A stretch of DNA of 15,348 bases, taken from assembly GCA_025455985.1 (NCBI GenBank), contig JALOLM010000086.1:1-15348 (forward strand). Reading direction: 5' to 3'. The notes below the pieces were generated by a model. The model made no database searches. It was not told where the DNA came from and was given only the letters and a program-made list of their open reading frames with translations. The stretch comes from Candidatus Nanopelagicales bacterium (GTDB lineage Bacteria; Actinomycetota; Actinomycetes; S36-B12; UBA10799). Below are positions 7,825-13,808 of the stretch, piece by piece. The translations under genes and the position numbers were made by a program. How positions within the stretch are numbered: position 1 is the first letter of the stretch; each line of letters begins with the position of its first letter.

Positions 7825-8693
7825 GATCCCCTGCGACCGGTGGCCAGGCTCACGAAGTACTGCGTCTCGATCCGCAGTGCGTTGTCGACGTCCACCTGGG
7901 ATCCCTCGACAGCCGCGGCCATGATCGCCTCAGGGGCAGGCATCGGCGCGCCCTTGAGTTGCTTGCGAAGGTTCGCGGGGAAGGCGGGAAGCATCGCGGC
8001 GAACTTCGGGTTCGACGGCGTGCCACCGGGGATCTTGTAGCCCTTGACGTCCCAGGGCTGCACCGCTTCGGGGTTCGCCTTGATCCACGCCTTGGCTGCA
8101 GGGATGAGCTCAGCCGGATCGGCTACCAACTCGTCGACCAGACCGACCTCCAGGGCCGCCGCCGGCTTGCGCCGCTGACCCTGCAGCAGAACCTCCATCA
8201 GCGCCTTCTGAAGGCCGAACATCCGCACGGTACGGACGACGCCGCCGCCACCGGGCAGCAGTCCCAACGACACCTCCGGCAGTCCGATTTCGCTGCCTTT
8301 CACGTCGAGCGCGATTCGGCGGTGGCACGCCAGCGCGATCTCCAACCCGCCGCCGAGCGCCGCGCCGTTGATGGCGGCCACGACTGGCTTACCGAGGGTC
8401 TCCAGCGCGCGGGTCGCGGACTTGAAGGCCATGGATTGCGCAGTCAGTTCCGGCGCATCGGCCACTGTCGCCTTGCTGATCAGGTTCAGATCGGCGCCGG
8501 CGAAGAAGGTCTTCTTCGCCGAGGTCAGCACGACGCCTGCGATCTCGTCCTTCTCTGCGACGAGCCGCTCCACCGTCTCAGTGAAACTGCGCTGGAACGT
8601 CTCATTCATCGTGTTGGCGCCCCGGCCCGGGTCGTCCATCGTCAGCGTGACGATGCCGTCGGCGTCCTTCTCCCAAGCGATCATGTTCGTCAT
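7821..8693 (-). CDS. fadB: Enoyl-CoA hydratase half of a split FadB
   Basis: 290-aa crotonase-fold protein that hydrates trans-2-enoyl-CoA to L-3-hydroxyacyl-CoA. Crotonase features are intact: FFAGADLNLI (about residues 63-72) and GAALGGGLEIALACH for the oxyanion hole, and catalytic glutamates E118 (GGGLEIA) and E140 (GLPEVSLGLLPGGGG). After the hydratase domain it keeps the alpha-chain tail (LKGAPMPAPEAI then IETQYFVSLATG), which free-standing hydratases lack, so it derives from a fused FadB. It ends in RRGS where fused proteins continue into a conserved linker helix. The ATG at 8693 has GGAG five nt upstream and lies 10 nt after the fadA stop. A start nine bases further in (MIAW) is possible. 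Confidence 0.9.
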   Translation of the reverse strand: MTNMIAWEKDADGIVTLTMDDPGRGANTMNETFQRSFTETVERLVAEKDEIAGVVLTSAKKTFFAGADLNLISKATVADAPELTAQSMAFKSATRALETLGKPVVAAINGAALGGGLEIALACHRRIALDVKGSEIGLPEVSLGLLPGGGGVVRTVRMFGLQKALMEVLLQGQRRKPAAALEVGLVDELVADPAELIPAAKAWIKANPEAVQPWDVKGYKIPGGTPSNPKFAAMLPAFPANLRKQLKGAPMPAPEAIMAAAVEGSQVDVDNALRIETQYFVSLATGRRGS

Positions 8694-8703
8694 CTCTTCT
8701 CCC

Positions 8704-9918
8704 TCAGACCCGCTCGATGATCGTGGCCAGGCCCATGCCGCCACCGATGCACAGTGTGACTAATCCGTAGCGACCGCCAGAGCGCTCCAACTCGTCGACC
8801 ACGGTCCCGAGGATCATCGCCCCGGTCGCGCCGAGCGGATGACCCATCGCGATGGCGCCACCGTTGATGTTGACCTTCTCCATAGGTAGGTCGAAGTCCT
8901 TGACCCACTTGAGGACCACAGCCGCAAAGGCCTCGTTGAGCTCCCACACGTCGATGTCGTCGACGGTGAGCCCCGCTAGGCGCAAGGCCTTCTCGGTCGC
9001 CGGGGTCGGCCCGGTGAGCATGATCGTCGGGTCGGCGCCGGAGACCGCGGTGGCCACGATGCGAGCTCGCGGCACCATGCCGAAGTCCTTGCCGATCTGC
9101 TCGCTGCCGACCACGACCAACGCGGCGCCGTCGACGATTCCCGACGAGTTGCCCGGCGTGTGGACGTGATCGATCTTCTCCACCCAGTGGAACTTCTGCA
9201 GGGCGACGGCGTCGAAACCGCCCATCTCGCCGATGCCCGCGAAGGACGGCTTGAGCTTGCCCAGCGACTCCAGCGTGGTGTCCGGACGCATGTGCTCGTC
9301 GTGGTCGAGCAAGATCACGCCATTGCGGTCCTTGACCGGAACCACGGACTTGGCGAAGTGCCCAGCGCTCCAGGCCGCAGCCGAGCGCTGCTGCGACTGC
9401 ACGGCGTAGGCGTCGACGTCCTCGCGGGTGAAGCCCTCAGTCGTGGCGATCAGGTCGGCGCTGATGCCCTGCGGGACGAAGTATGTGTCGTAGGCGGTCT
9501 CGGGGTCCATCGCCCACGCTCCGCCGTCCGAACCCATCGGGATCCGGCTCATGCACTCGACGCCTCCGGCGATGACCAGTTGGTCCCAACCGGCGCGCAC
9601 CTTCTGAGCGGCGATGTTGACCGCTTCCAGTGCTGAGGCGCAGAAGCGGTTGATCTGCGTACCGGCGACAGTGTCGGGCAGGCCGGCGAAGATGGCGGCG
9701 GTCTTGGCGATGTCGGCGCCCTGGTCACCGACCGGGGTGACACACCCGAGCACGAGGTCGTCGATCGCATTGGTGTCCATCTGCGGGTGGCGGGCGCGCA
9801 ACTCGTCGATCAGGCCGGTCACCAGCGTCACGGGCTTGACCCCGTGAAGGGAACCGTTGGCCTTGCCGCGGCCGCGCGGGGTGCGGATCGCCTCGTAGAT
9901 GTACGCTTCGCTGGTCAC
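8704..9918 (-). CDS. fadA: Acetyl-CoA C-acyltransferase (3-ketoacyl-CoA thiolase)
   Basis: 404-aa thiolase that cleaves 3-ketoacyl-CoA with CoA to acetyl-CoA and a shortened acyl-CoA, the last step of each beta-oxidation turn. The nucleophile C93 is in NRFCASALEAV, followed by the NEAFAAV motif, H360 in GGAIAMGHPLGATG and the acid-base C390 in LCIGGGMG. Length is normal. The GTG at 9918 is preceded by an excellent AGGAGG with a 6-nt spacer. It is the first gene of the operon; the fadA-fadB order matches mycobacterial fadA-fadB (recalled, Rv0859-Rv0860). The upstream dyad at 9975-9988 is a candidate operator. A biosynthetic acetoacetyl-CoA thiolase role is less likely given its fadB partner. 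Confidence 0.93.
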   Translation of the reverse strand: MTSEAYIYEAIRTPRGRGKANGSLHGVKPVTLVTGLIDELRARHPQMDTNAIDDLVLGCVTPVGDQGADIAKTAAIFAGLPDTVAGTQINRFCASALEAVNIAAQKVRAGWDQLVIAGGVECMSRIPMGSDGGAWAMDPETAYDTYFVPQGISADLIATTEGFTREDVDAYAVQSQQRSAAAWSAGHFAKSVVPVKDRNGVILLDHDEHMRPDTTLESLGKLKPSFAGIGEMGGFDAVALQKFHWVEKIDHVHTPGNSSGIVDGAALVVVGSEQIGKDFGMVPRARIVATAVSGADPTIMLTGPTPATEKALRLAGLTVDDIDVWELNEAFAAVVLKWVKDFDLPMEKVNINGGAIAMGHPLGATGAMILGTVVDELERSGGRYGLVTLCIGGGMGLATIIERV

Positions 9919-9943
9919 GTCGAGCCTCCTGGAATGGCATTTT

Positions 9944-9960
9944 CGCTCCGGCGCGGAGCG
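9944..9960. promoter_or_regulatory. 7-bp inverted repeat in the fadA leader
   Basis: CGCTCCG and CGGAGCG form a perfect 7-bp dyad around GCG, about 25 bp upstream of the fadA start. On the fadA strand it is followed by AAAA rather than T's, so it is not a terminator. It could be a 5'-UTR hairpin or a second protein-binding site. Confidence 0.4.
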
Positions 9961-9974
9961 GCGTGTGCGTCATG

Positions 9975-9988
9975 TTACTGGCAAGTAA
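9975..9988. promoter_or_regulatory. Candidate operator upstream of fadA
   Basis: TTACTGGCAAGTAA is a perfect 5-bp dyad (TTACT/AGTAA) with a 4-bp centre, unusually AT-rich for this region, 57 bp upstream of the fadA start. Size and symmetry resemble TetR-family operators that control fatty-acid degradation genes in actinobacteria. No regulator gene is in the window, so the binder is unknown. Confidence 0.5.
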
Positions 9989-10034
9989 TAACCGCGACCA
10001 CCCCACCCCGGGCGGTCAGTCGGCGGCCCGGGGT

Positions 10035-10084
10035 AGCCAAAGCGGCAAACCAGCAACTGAATCGCCGGAAAACCCCATCGCCTC
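10035..10084. repeat. 50-bp direct repeat, left copy
   Basis: This 50-bp block starting AGCCAAAGCGGCAAACC matches 10400-10449 at 48 of 50 positions. The unit has an imperfect dyad (GCGG-4 nt-CCGG, then CCGG-4 nt-CCGC); both differences in this copy fall in dyad bases. The sub-motif CCAGCAACTGA recurs 32 bp later at 10093-10103. No coding signal overlaps it. Confidence 0.85.
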
Positions 10085-10139
10085 ACCCAGCACCAGCAAC
10101 TGAGAGGCTGCTGCTGAATTCCGGTCCAGGGAGCGTCGG

Positions 10140-10281
10140 CGTACTTTTCAGGTTGGGCCGCAGTCTGAAACCCCCTTGATCAACCTGAAAAGTACGGTCT
10201 GACGCCCGAAATGTCGCAAAGGTGATGAAATGGGCGTACGTTTTGGGTTGATCAAGGGGGAGCGCCAACCGCAAAAGTACG
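10140..10281. repeat. Four alternating copies of a 16-bp motif (REP/BIME-like)
   Basis: The motif CAACCTGAAAAGTACG occurs four times in alternating orientation: reversed at 10140-10155, forward at 10181-10196, reversed at 10235-10250 (3 mismatches), forward at 10266-10281 (2 mismatches). The first two form a perfect 16-bp inverted repeat with a 25-nt loop. The middle pair extends to 26-bp arms (10171-10196 and 10235-10260, 23 of 26 complementary) sharing a CCCCCTTGATCAAC flank, with a further ACGCCC/GGGCGT pairing inside. The last two form a third, imperfect hairpin. No reading frame here resembles a protein. This looks like an extragenic palindromic element or a small non-autonomous mobile element. 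Confidence 0.8.
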
Positions 10282-10356
10282 CAGAACTAGGGCCCGCGCG
10301 AGAACCTGGCCCCCCAACAGACAGGCACGCCGCATTCCGCAACTGCCACCCGATTT

Positions 10357-10375
10357 GCCGGAAAACCGCATCGCC
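10357..10375. repeat. Third, partial copy of the direct repeat core
   Basis: The 19-bp core GCCGGAAAACCGCATCGCC is identical to 10429-10447 and differs by one base from 10064-10082. A CGCAACTG just upstream (10338-10345) matches the rest of the unit with a few extra bases inserted, so this is a degenerate third copy. Confidence 0.75.
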
Positions 10376-10399
10376 GCGCCTGGCACCACGACCCCCGAG

Positions 10400-10449
10400 A
10401 GCCAAAGCGGCAAACCGGCAACTGAATCGCCGGAAAACCGCATCGCCTC
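10400..10449. repeat. 50-bp direct repeat, right copy
   Basis: 48 of 50 bases match 10035-10084 in the same orientation, 365 bp away. In this copy the internal dyad (GCGG..CCGG / CCGG..CCGC) is intact. Together the two copies bracket the alternating inverted-repeat cluster. It ends 11 bp before the lipoprotein terminator. Confidence 0.85.
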
Positions 10450-10460
10450 CGAACACAACA

Positions 10461-10492
10461 GGAGGGGACCCGAATCACTCCGGGTCCCCTCC
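10461..10492 (-). terminator. Rho-independent terminator of the first lipoprotein gene
   Basis: GGAGGGGACCCG and CGGGTCCCCTCC form a perfect 12-bp stem with an 8-nt loop, 16 nt after the lipoprotein stop. On the minus strand it is followed by the T-rich TGTTGTGTT, so it serves the minus-strand gene. Confidence 0.88.
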
Positions 10493-10508
10493 TTGAGGCA
10501 GATTGGCG

Positions 10509-10898
10509 TCAGCCGGCGAGCGCCTCCTGCAACTTCGTGGTGCACTCCTGGACCTGCTCGGCCTTCGACGGGTCGTCGATCAGTTCTTGGGTGAGCTGCG
10601 ACGCCGCGTCCTGCAACTCCTGGGCCTGCTGCTGCAACTCCGCCGCGTCACCGGAGGTCGGATCTGCGATCAGTTCCTTGGCCGCGGCCGCGTACTCATC
10701 CACCTGCTGGCAGTACTCGTCGACGGCAGAGGTGCTCTCCATCGAGTCGTCCGTCGCTGCCTCAGTCTCCTCAGCCATGGTTTCGGCCGGAGTGGCTGCA
10801 GCGGTGGTCTCCGAACTGCTGGTGTCGTCCCCACCGCAGGCGGCCAGTCCGCCGAACAGTAATGGCACGACAACAACAATTCCCAACATCTTCTTCAT
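10509..10898 (-). CDS. Small lipoprotein of unknown function, copy 1
   Basis: 129-aa predicted lipoprotein with MKK, a hydrophobic stretch and a lipobox LAAC (lipidated C21). A Ser/Thr/Ala/Glu-rich linker follows to about residue 58, then a probably helical, Gln/Glu/Ala-rich domain with cysteines at 63 (EYCQQVDE) and 119 (QECTTKLQ). The two cysteines could form a disulfide closing a helical hairpin on the outer face of the membrane. The ATG at 10898 is chosen over an in-frame ATG 75 bp upstream because the signal peptide begins there and GGGAGG lies 4 nt before it. I do not recognise the family. By hand count it is identical at 85 of 129 aligned positions, without gaps, to the neighbouring copy. 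Confidence 0.85.
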   Translation of the reverse strand: MKKMLGIVVVVPLLFGGLAACGGDDTSSSETTAAATPAETMAEETEAATDDSMESTSAVDEYCQQVDEYAAAAKELIADPTSGDAAELQQQAQELQDAASQLTQELIDDPSKAEQVQECTTKLQEALAG

Positions 10899-10924
10899 AA
10901 CGCCTCCCGAGGGTGTGTGGGCAG

Positions 10925-10930
10925 ACTCTA
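10925..10930 (-). promoter_or_regulatory. -10 element of lipoprotein copy 1
   Basis: Minus-strand TAGAGT lies 26 nt before the ATG and is preceded by CCTGTG. The same hexamer, spacing and flanks occur upstream of copy 2, and CAGTGGTGCCGTT is conserved in the -35 area of both. This conservation supports a promoter, though no TTGACA-like -35 is evident. Confidence 0.55.
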
Positions 10931-11102
10931 CACAGGATCGATGCCGCAACGGCACCACTGAACGGCTCGCCAAAGGCCGTACTTATGTGACGGCGCCGTT
11001 CATCGCCTTGCGCCAGTGGTTTCGGTACGGTGTGGGGCTGGCGGGGTGACGATGGGTTTTCGTGTTGAGCAGCCCAGTTTCACAGATCTTGAGCAGTGCT
11101 GA

Positions 11103-11501
11103 TCAGGGCGCTAGCGCACTCGATGCCTCTTGGAGCCTCGCTGTGCACTCTTCGACCTTTTCGTTCTTAGAAGGGTCTTCAAGGAGCTCCTGGGTGATCT
11201 GGGAGGCTGACTCCACCAGTTCCTCCTGCAGCTGCCGGAGTTCGGCCTCAGTGCCAGAGCTGGGATCAGCGACGTACTCGTCGATGAGCGCCACAGCCTC
11301 GTCGACCTGCTGACAGTAGGCGTCAACAGCCGAACTGGTCTCAGTCGAGTCCTCCGTCATCGCGGGGCTGGCCTCAGCCGTGGTTTCAGCCGGAGTGGCA
11401 GCAGCAGTGGTCTCCGAGGTGGAGCTGTCGCTGCCCCCACACGCGGCCAATCCGCCGAACAAGAGCGGCACGACCACGACAACTCCCATCAATTTCTTCA
11501 T
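11103..11501 (-). CDS. Small lipoprotein of unknown function, copy 2
   Basis: 132-aa paralogue of the adjacent gene: lipobox LAAC with C21, a Ser/Thr/Ala/Glu-rich linker, then an acidic helical region with cysteines at the same positions (C63 in AYCQQVDE, C119 in EECTARLQ). The signal peptide, the TTAAATPAET linker and the YCQQVDE block are the best conserved parts; the helical domain has diverged more but keeps the DPS.G and ..TQEL..DPSK motifs. GGGAGG lies 4 nt before the ATG at 11501, identical to copy 1. No stem-loop terminator is visible after its stop, so it may read through into copy 1. Function unknown. Confidence 0.85.
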   Translation of the reverse strand: MKKLMGVVVVVPLLFGGLAACGGSDSSTSETTAAATPAETTAEASPAMTEDSTETSSAVDAYCQQVDEAVALIDEYVADPSSGTEAELRQLQEELVESASQITQELLEDPSKNEKVEECTARLQEASSALAP

Positions 11502-11527
11502 AACGCCTCCCGATTGTGTGAGGGCCG

Positions 11528-11533
11528 ACTCTA
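11528..11533 (-). promoter_or_regulatory. -10 element of lipoprotein copy 2
   Basis: Minus-strand TAGAGT, 26 nt before the ATG, is exactly 603 bp from the equivalent site of copy 1. The flanking CCTGTG and the upstream CAGTGGTGCCGTT block are conserved between copies. Confidence 0.55.
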
Positions 11534-11551
11534 CACAGGTTCCATGCCATA

Positions 11552-11583
11552 ACGGCACCACTGAGCGGCTCACCCAGTGCCGT
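11552..11583 (-). terminator. Hairpin after the DUF2510 gene
   Basis: On the minus strand ACGGCAC and GTGCCGT pair over 7 bp, with an inner TGAG/CTCA pairing, starting 2 nt after the DUF2510 stop. No T-tract follows, and it overlaps the conserved -35-area block of lipoprotein copy 2, so it could be a regulatory dyad instead. In copy 1 only 5 bp of the outer stem survive. Confidence 0.3.
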
Positions 11584-11585
11584 AC

Positions 11586-12326
11586 TTACGTCCGCGGACG
11601 CCGCTGGTCGGTCCATTGACGCCCGTCCCACCAGCGCAATTGGCTGGGGTCCTCGGGATCGGGGTACCAGGATCCGGGCGTCACCGGCGCCTGATACGCC
11701 TGCGTCTGCTGGCCGACGGCCGGGTCGTAGTAGGGGATCCCGGCCACGGGCGGAGGCTTGGAACCTCCGGTCACCGCAGCGATGATCAACCAGATGAGAC
11801 CTGCGACTCCCAGCAGCGCACCCACGATCGCCAGACCGGTCCAGCCGAAGAAGCCGCTGAGGCTGCCGAAGATCCCTCCGATGGCGTCTGCCAGGGAAGG
11901 TCCGAGGACGAGTTGCGCGCCAGTGTCGTCCTCGGATGCGACCGTGTACTCACCGGCCTGTGTCACTTGGAACGAGACCACGCCGACGTATGTGGTGGAA
12001 CCCAGGGTCAAGGTCGAACTCGAGGCGCCGCAGGAGACACAGGTGGTGACAACGTCACCGCCCGGCCCGGACACGGTGATCGAGTCGGGATCCACTGTGA
12101 CGAATCCCGGTCGCGAACCCTGGAATCCGATGTTCTCGTAGACGACGTACGTGCCCGGTTCGAGTTGGGTGGAAGAACTTCCGGGAGTCGAGAAGGGCGA
12201 CCCGATCAAAGTCGTGTTGGCAATCGAGGAGACCGACGACGTGATGCCACCCACCGCGAAGGCGATTCCCACGGCGAACATCACGATACCGACGATCATC
12301 AGCACGATCGGCAAGGTCTTGCGCAT
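11586..12326 (-). CDS. Two-TM membrane protein with C-terminal DUF2510 domain
   Basis: 246-aa protein with three parts. A first membrane segment (residues 5-28) leads into a Ser/Thr/Gly-rich, beta-type extracytoplasmic domain (about 29-160) with a CxxC (C96, C99 in TTCVSCGA). A second, longer membrane segment (162-187) is followed by a Pro/Gln-rich linker and a DUF2510 domain (218-243: PGSWYPDPEDPSQLRWWDGRQW). DUF2510 is a short tryptophan-rich domain common in actinobacterial membrane proteins, with no established function. The ATG at 12326 begins the signal-anchor; a good Shine-Dalgarno is missing and CAGTGT 6 nt upstream may be a leaderless -10. It is divergent from the lyase gene with 90 bp between starts. 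Confidence 0.8.
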   Translation of the reverse strand: MRKTLPIVLMIVGIVMFAVGIAFAVGGITSSVSSIANTTLIGSPFSTPGSSSTQLEPGTYVVYENIGFQGSRPGFVTVDPDSITVSGPGGDVVTTCVSCGASSSTLTLGSTTYVGVVSFQVTQAGEYTVASEDDTGAQLVLGPSLADAIGGIFGSLSGFFGWTGLAIVGALLGVAGLIWLIIAAVTGGSKPPPVAGIPYYDPAVGQQTQAYQAPVTPGSWYPDPEDPSQLRWWDGRQWTDQRRPRT

Positions 12327-12332
12327 GCCTAC

Positions 12333-12338
12333 ACACTG
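12333..12338 (-). promoter_or_regulatory. Candidate -10 of the DUF2510 gene
   Basis: Minus-strand CAGTGT ends 6 nt before the ATG. It matches the TAnnnT consensus at all but the first base, and the spacing is the same as for the DUF1211 gene. Weak on its own. Confidence 0.35.
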
Positions 12339-12403
12339 CCACTTGCGGCACCCGGAACCCAGTCCAGCGGGCAAACGACATTCCGTGCACGTCCCCCTCG
12401 GCG

Positions 12404-12409
12404 TAGTGT
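12404..12409 (+). promoter_or_regulatory. -10 element of the lyase-kinase operon (leaderless)
   Basis: TAGTGT ends 7 nt before the GTG start at 12417, placing transcription initiation at the start codon. TTCCGT at 12381-12386 has a 17-bp spacing to it but is a poor -35 match. There is no Shine-Dalgarno before the GTG, consistent with a leaderless message. Confidence 0.55.
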
Positions 12410-12416
12410 CGGCAGA

Positions 12417-13808
12417 GTGAGCGAGTTCGACGATTTCATTGACGGTTTCTACCCGTACCGCAAGCAGAGCATCAACTACCGGCGCATCCCCGACGAGCCC
12501 CGCGACCGCGCAGAGGTGCTCGCTGAGATCAAGGCCATGGCACGCGCAGAAGACTCCATGGGCGATGAAGGCAGAGTCAGCGGCAGCCTGTATTCCGGCG
12601 ACCACGAGCACTACGGCTACCTCGGCGAGGTGTTCGCCCAGTTCTCTCACGCAAACGTCCTACAGCGCGATATGTACCCCTCAGCGACCAAGTTCGAGGC
12701 CGAGATCGTCGCAATGGTCCTGGACTTGGTCAATGGCGACGCCAACGCCTGTGGCGTGGTCACCAGCGGCGGATCGGAGAGCCTGATCACAGCGCTGTAC
12801 ACCTACCGGGAAGCTGCCCGTGAGCGTGGCGTGACCAAACCCAACGTGGTGTGGCCCATCACGGCCCATGTGGCCCTGGACAAGGGCGCCCACTGGATGG
12901 GGATCGAAGTCCGCCACGCACCACTCACTGAGGCGTACACCGCCGACGTTGGCGCCATGGCCGACCTGATCGACGACCAGACCATCGCCCTGGTGGGCTC
13001 GGCCGGTGACTACGGGCACGGTCTCATCGACCCGATCGAAGAGATCGCAGCCCTCGCGGCGGAACGTGGCATCGGGATGCACGTGGACGGATGCCTGGGT
13101 GGACTCCTGTGGCCCTGGGCGGAGGCGCTCGGATACGACATCCCCCTGTGGGACTTCCGGGTTCCGGGTGTCACCTCGATCTCCGCGGACACCCACAAGT
13201 ACGGCTACGCGCTCAAGGGCACCTCGGCGTTGCTCTACAGGGACAAGGACCTGCGCCGGCACCAGTACTTCACCTACCCCGACTGGCCGGGCGGGCTCTA
13301 CCTCTCCCCCGGGCTGGCCGGTTCGCGCTCGGGCGGACTTATCGCGTCCACCTGGGCGGCCATGGTGACCACTGGGCGTTCGGGCTACCTGTCGGCAGCA
13401 CGCGGGATCTTCGAGACAGCGACCACCATTCGGGAAGGCATCGAGGCCATCGACGGCCTGCAGGTGATCGGCGACCCCAAGTTCCTCGTGGCGTTCATGG
13501 CCGATCGCGACGATCTGGACATCTACCTGGTCAACGACGCGCTGAAGAAGGCCGGCTGGCGCATGAACGCCCTGCAGCTGCCGGCTGCGCTGCACTTCTG
13601 CGTCACCCGGCCGAACACCCGACCCGGCGTGGCCGAGGCGTTCTTGGAGGACTTGCAGTCTGCGGTCGACTACGCGGCGGCCAACGCCGGGACGCCGGCC
13701 GAAAGCGGCGCGATGTACGGATTTGGCGGCACCCCGCAGGGCAACCAGACGATCAACATGTTGATGTCCGGGGTGCTCGACGCGATGCATGAGGTCGCCC
13801 CGGAATGA
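12417..13808 (+). CDS. Sphingosine-1-phosphate-lyase-like PLP-dependent enzyme
   Basis: 463-aa group II PLP decarboxylase-fold enzyme closest, by motif, to sphingosine-1-phosphate lyases, which split phosphorylated sphingoid bases into a fatty aldehyde and phosphoethanolamine. Shared motifs: EGRVSGSLYSG (51-61), VTSGGSESL (115-123, cofactor phosphate), TAHVALDK (149-156, H151 stacking on the PLP ring), HVDGCLGG (222-229, D224), and DFRVPGVTSISADTHKYGYALKG with Schiff-base K261 and a second lysine K267 six residues on. A lyase-like C-terminus (AMYGFGGTPQGN) follows. It lacks the membrane anchor of eukaryotic lyases and should be soluble. The GTG at 12417 was chosen because homology starts soon after and a -10 sits 7 nt before it; the open frame further upstream is antisense to the DUF2510 gene. 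Its TGA overlaps the kinase ATG. Glutamate or tyrosine decarboxylase is less likely. The true substrate is unknown. Confidence 0.85.
   Translation: MSEFDDFIDGFYPYRKQSINYRRIPDEPRDRAEVLAEIKAMARAEDSMGDEGRVSGSLYSGDHEHYGYLGEVFAQFSHANVLQRDMYPSATKFEAEIVAMVLDLVNGDANACGVVTSGGSESLITALYTYREAARERGVTKPNVVWPITAHVALDKGAHWMGIEVRHAPLTEAYTADVGAMADLIDDQTIALVGSAGDYGHGLIDPIEEIAALAAERGIGMHVDGCLGGLLWPWAEALGYDIPLWDFRVPGVTSISADTHKYGYALKGTSALLYRDKDLRRHQYFTYPDWPGGLYLSPGLAGSRSGGLIASTWAAMVTTGRSGYLSAARGIFETATTIREGIEAIDGLQVIGDPKFLVAFMADRDDLDIYLVNDALKKAGWRMNALQLPAALHFCVTRPNTRPGVAEAFLEDLQSAVDYAAANAGTPAESGAMYGFGGTPQGNQTINMLMSGVLDAMHEVAPE

Noticed and set aside
7810..7835. Programmed -1 frameshift joining the two FadB halves
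   Set aside because: The dehydrogenase frame is -1 relative to the hydratase frame, but CAGGGGATCATGA has no proper slippery heptamer or obvious downstream pseudoknot; ATGA coupling with AGGGG is simpler.
10035..10449. CRISPR array or small genes within the fadA upstream repeats
   Set aside because: Repeat spacing is irregular, intervening sequences are themselves repetitive, and the short open frames have no ribosome-binding site or family motif.
10985..11102. Possible RNA gene or remnant between the two lipoprotein genes
   Set aside because: 118 bp with only a short TTGAGCAG direct repeat; no stable hairpin, tRNA-like fold or promoter could be supported.
11577..12416. Upstream in-frame extension of the lyase to a 743-residue protein
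   Set aside because: The extension lies antisense to the well-supported DUF2510 gene, has no recognisable domain, and the lyase homology and -10 element support the GTG at 12417.
12417..13808. Glutamate decarboxylase (GadB) assignment
   Set aside because: The fold family is shared, but EGRVSGS, HVDGCLGG, the DFRVPGVTSISADTHKYGYALKG block and the C-terminal motif match S1P lyase rather than GadB.
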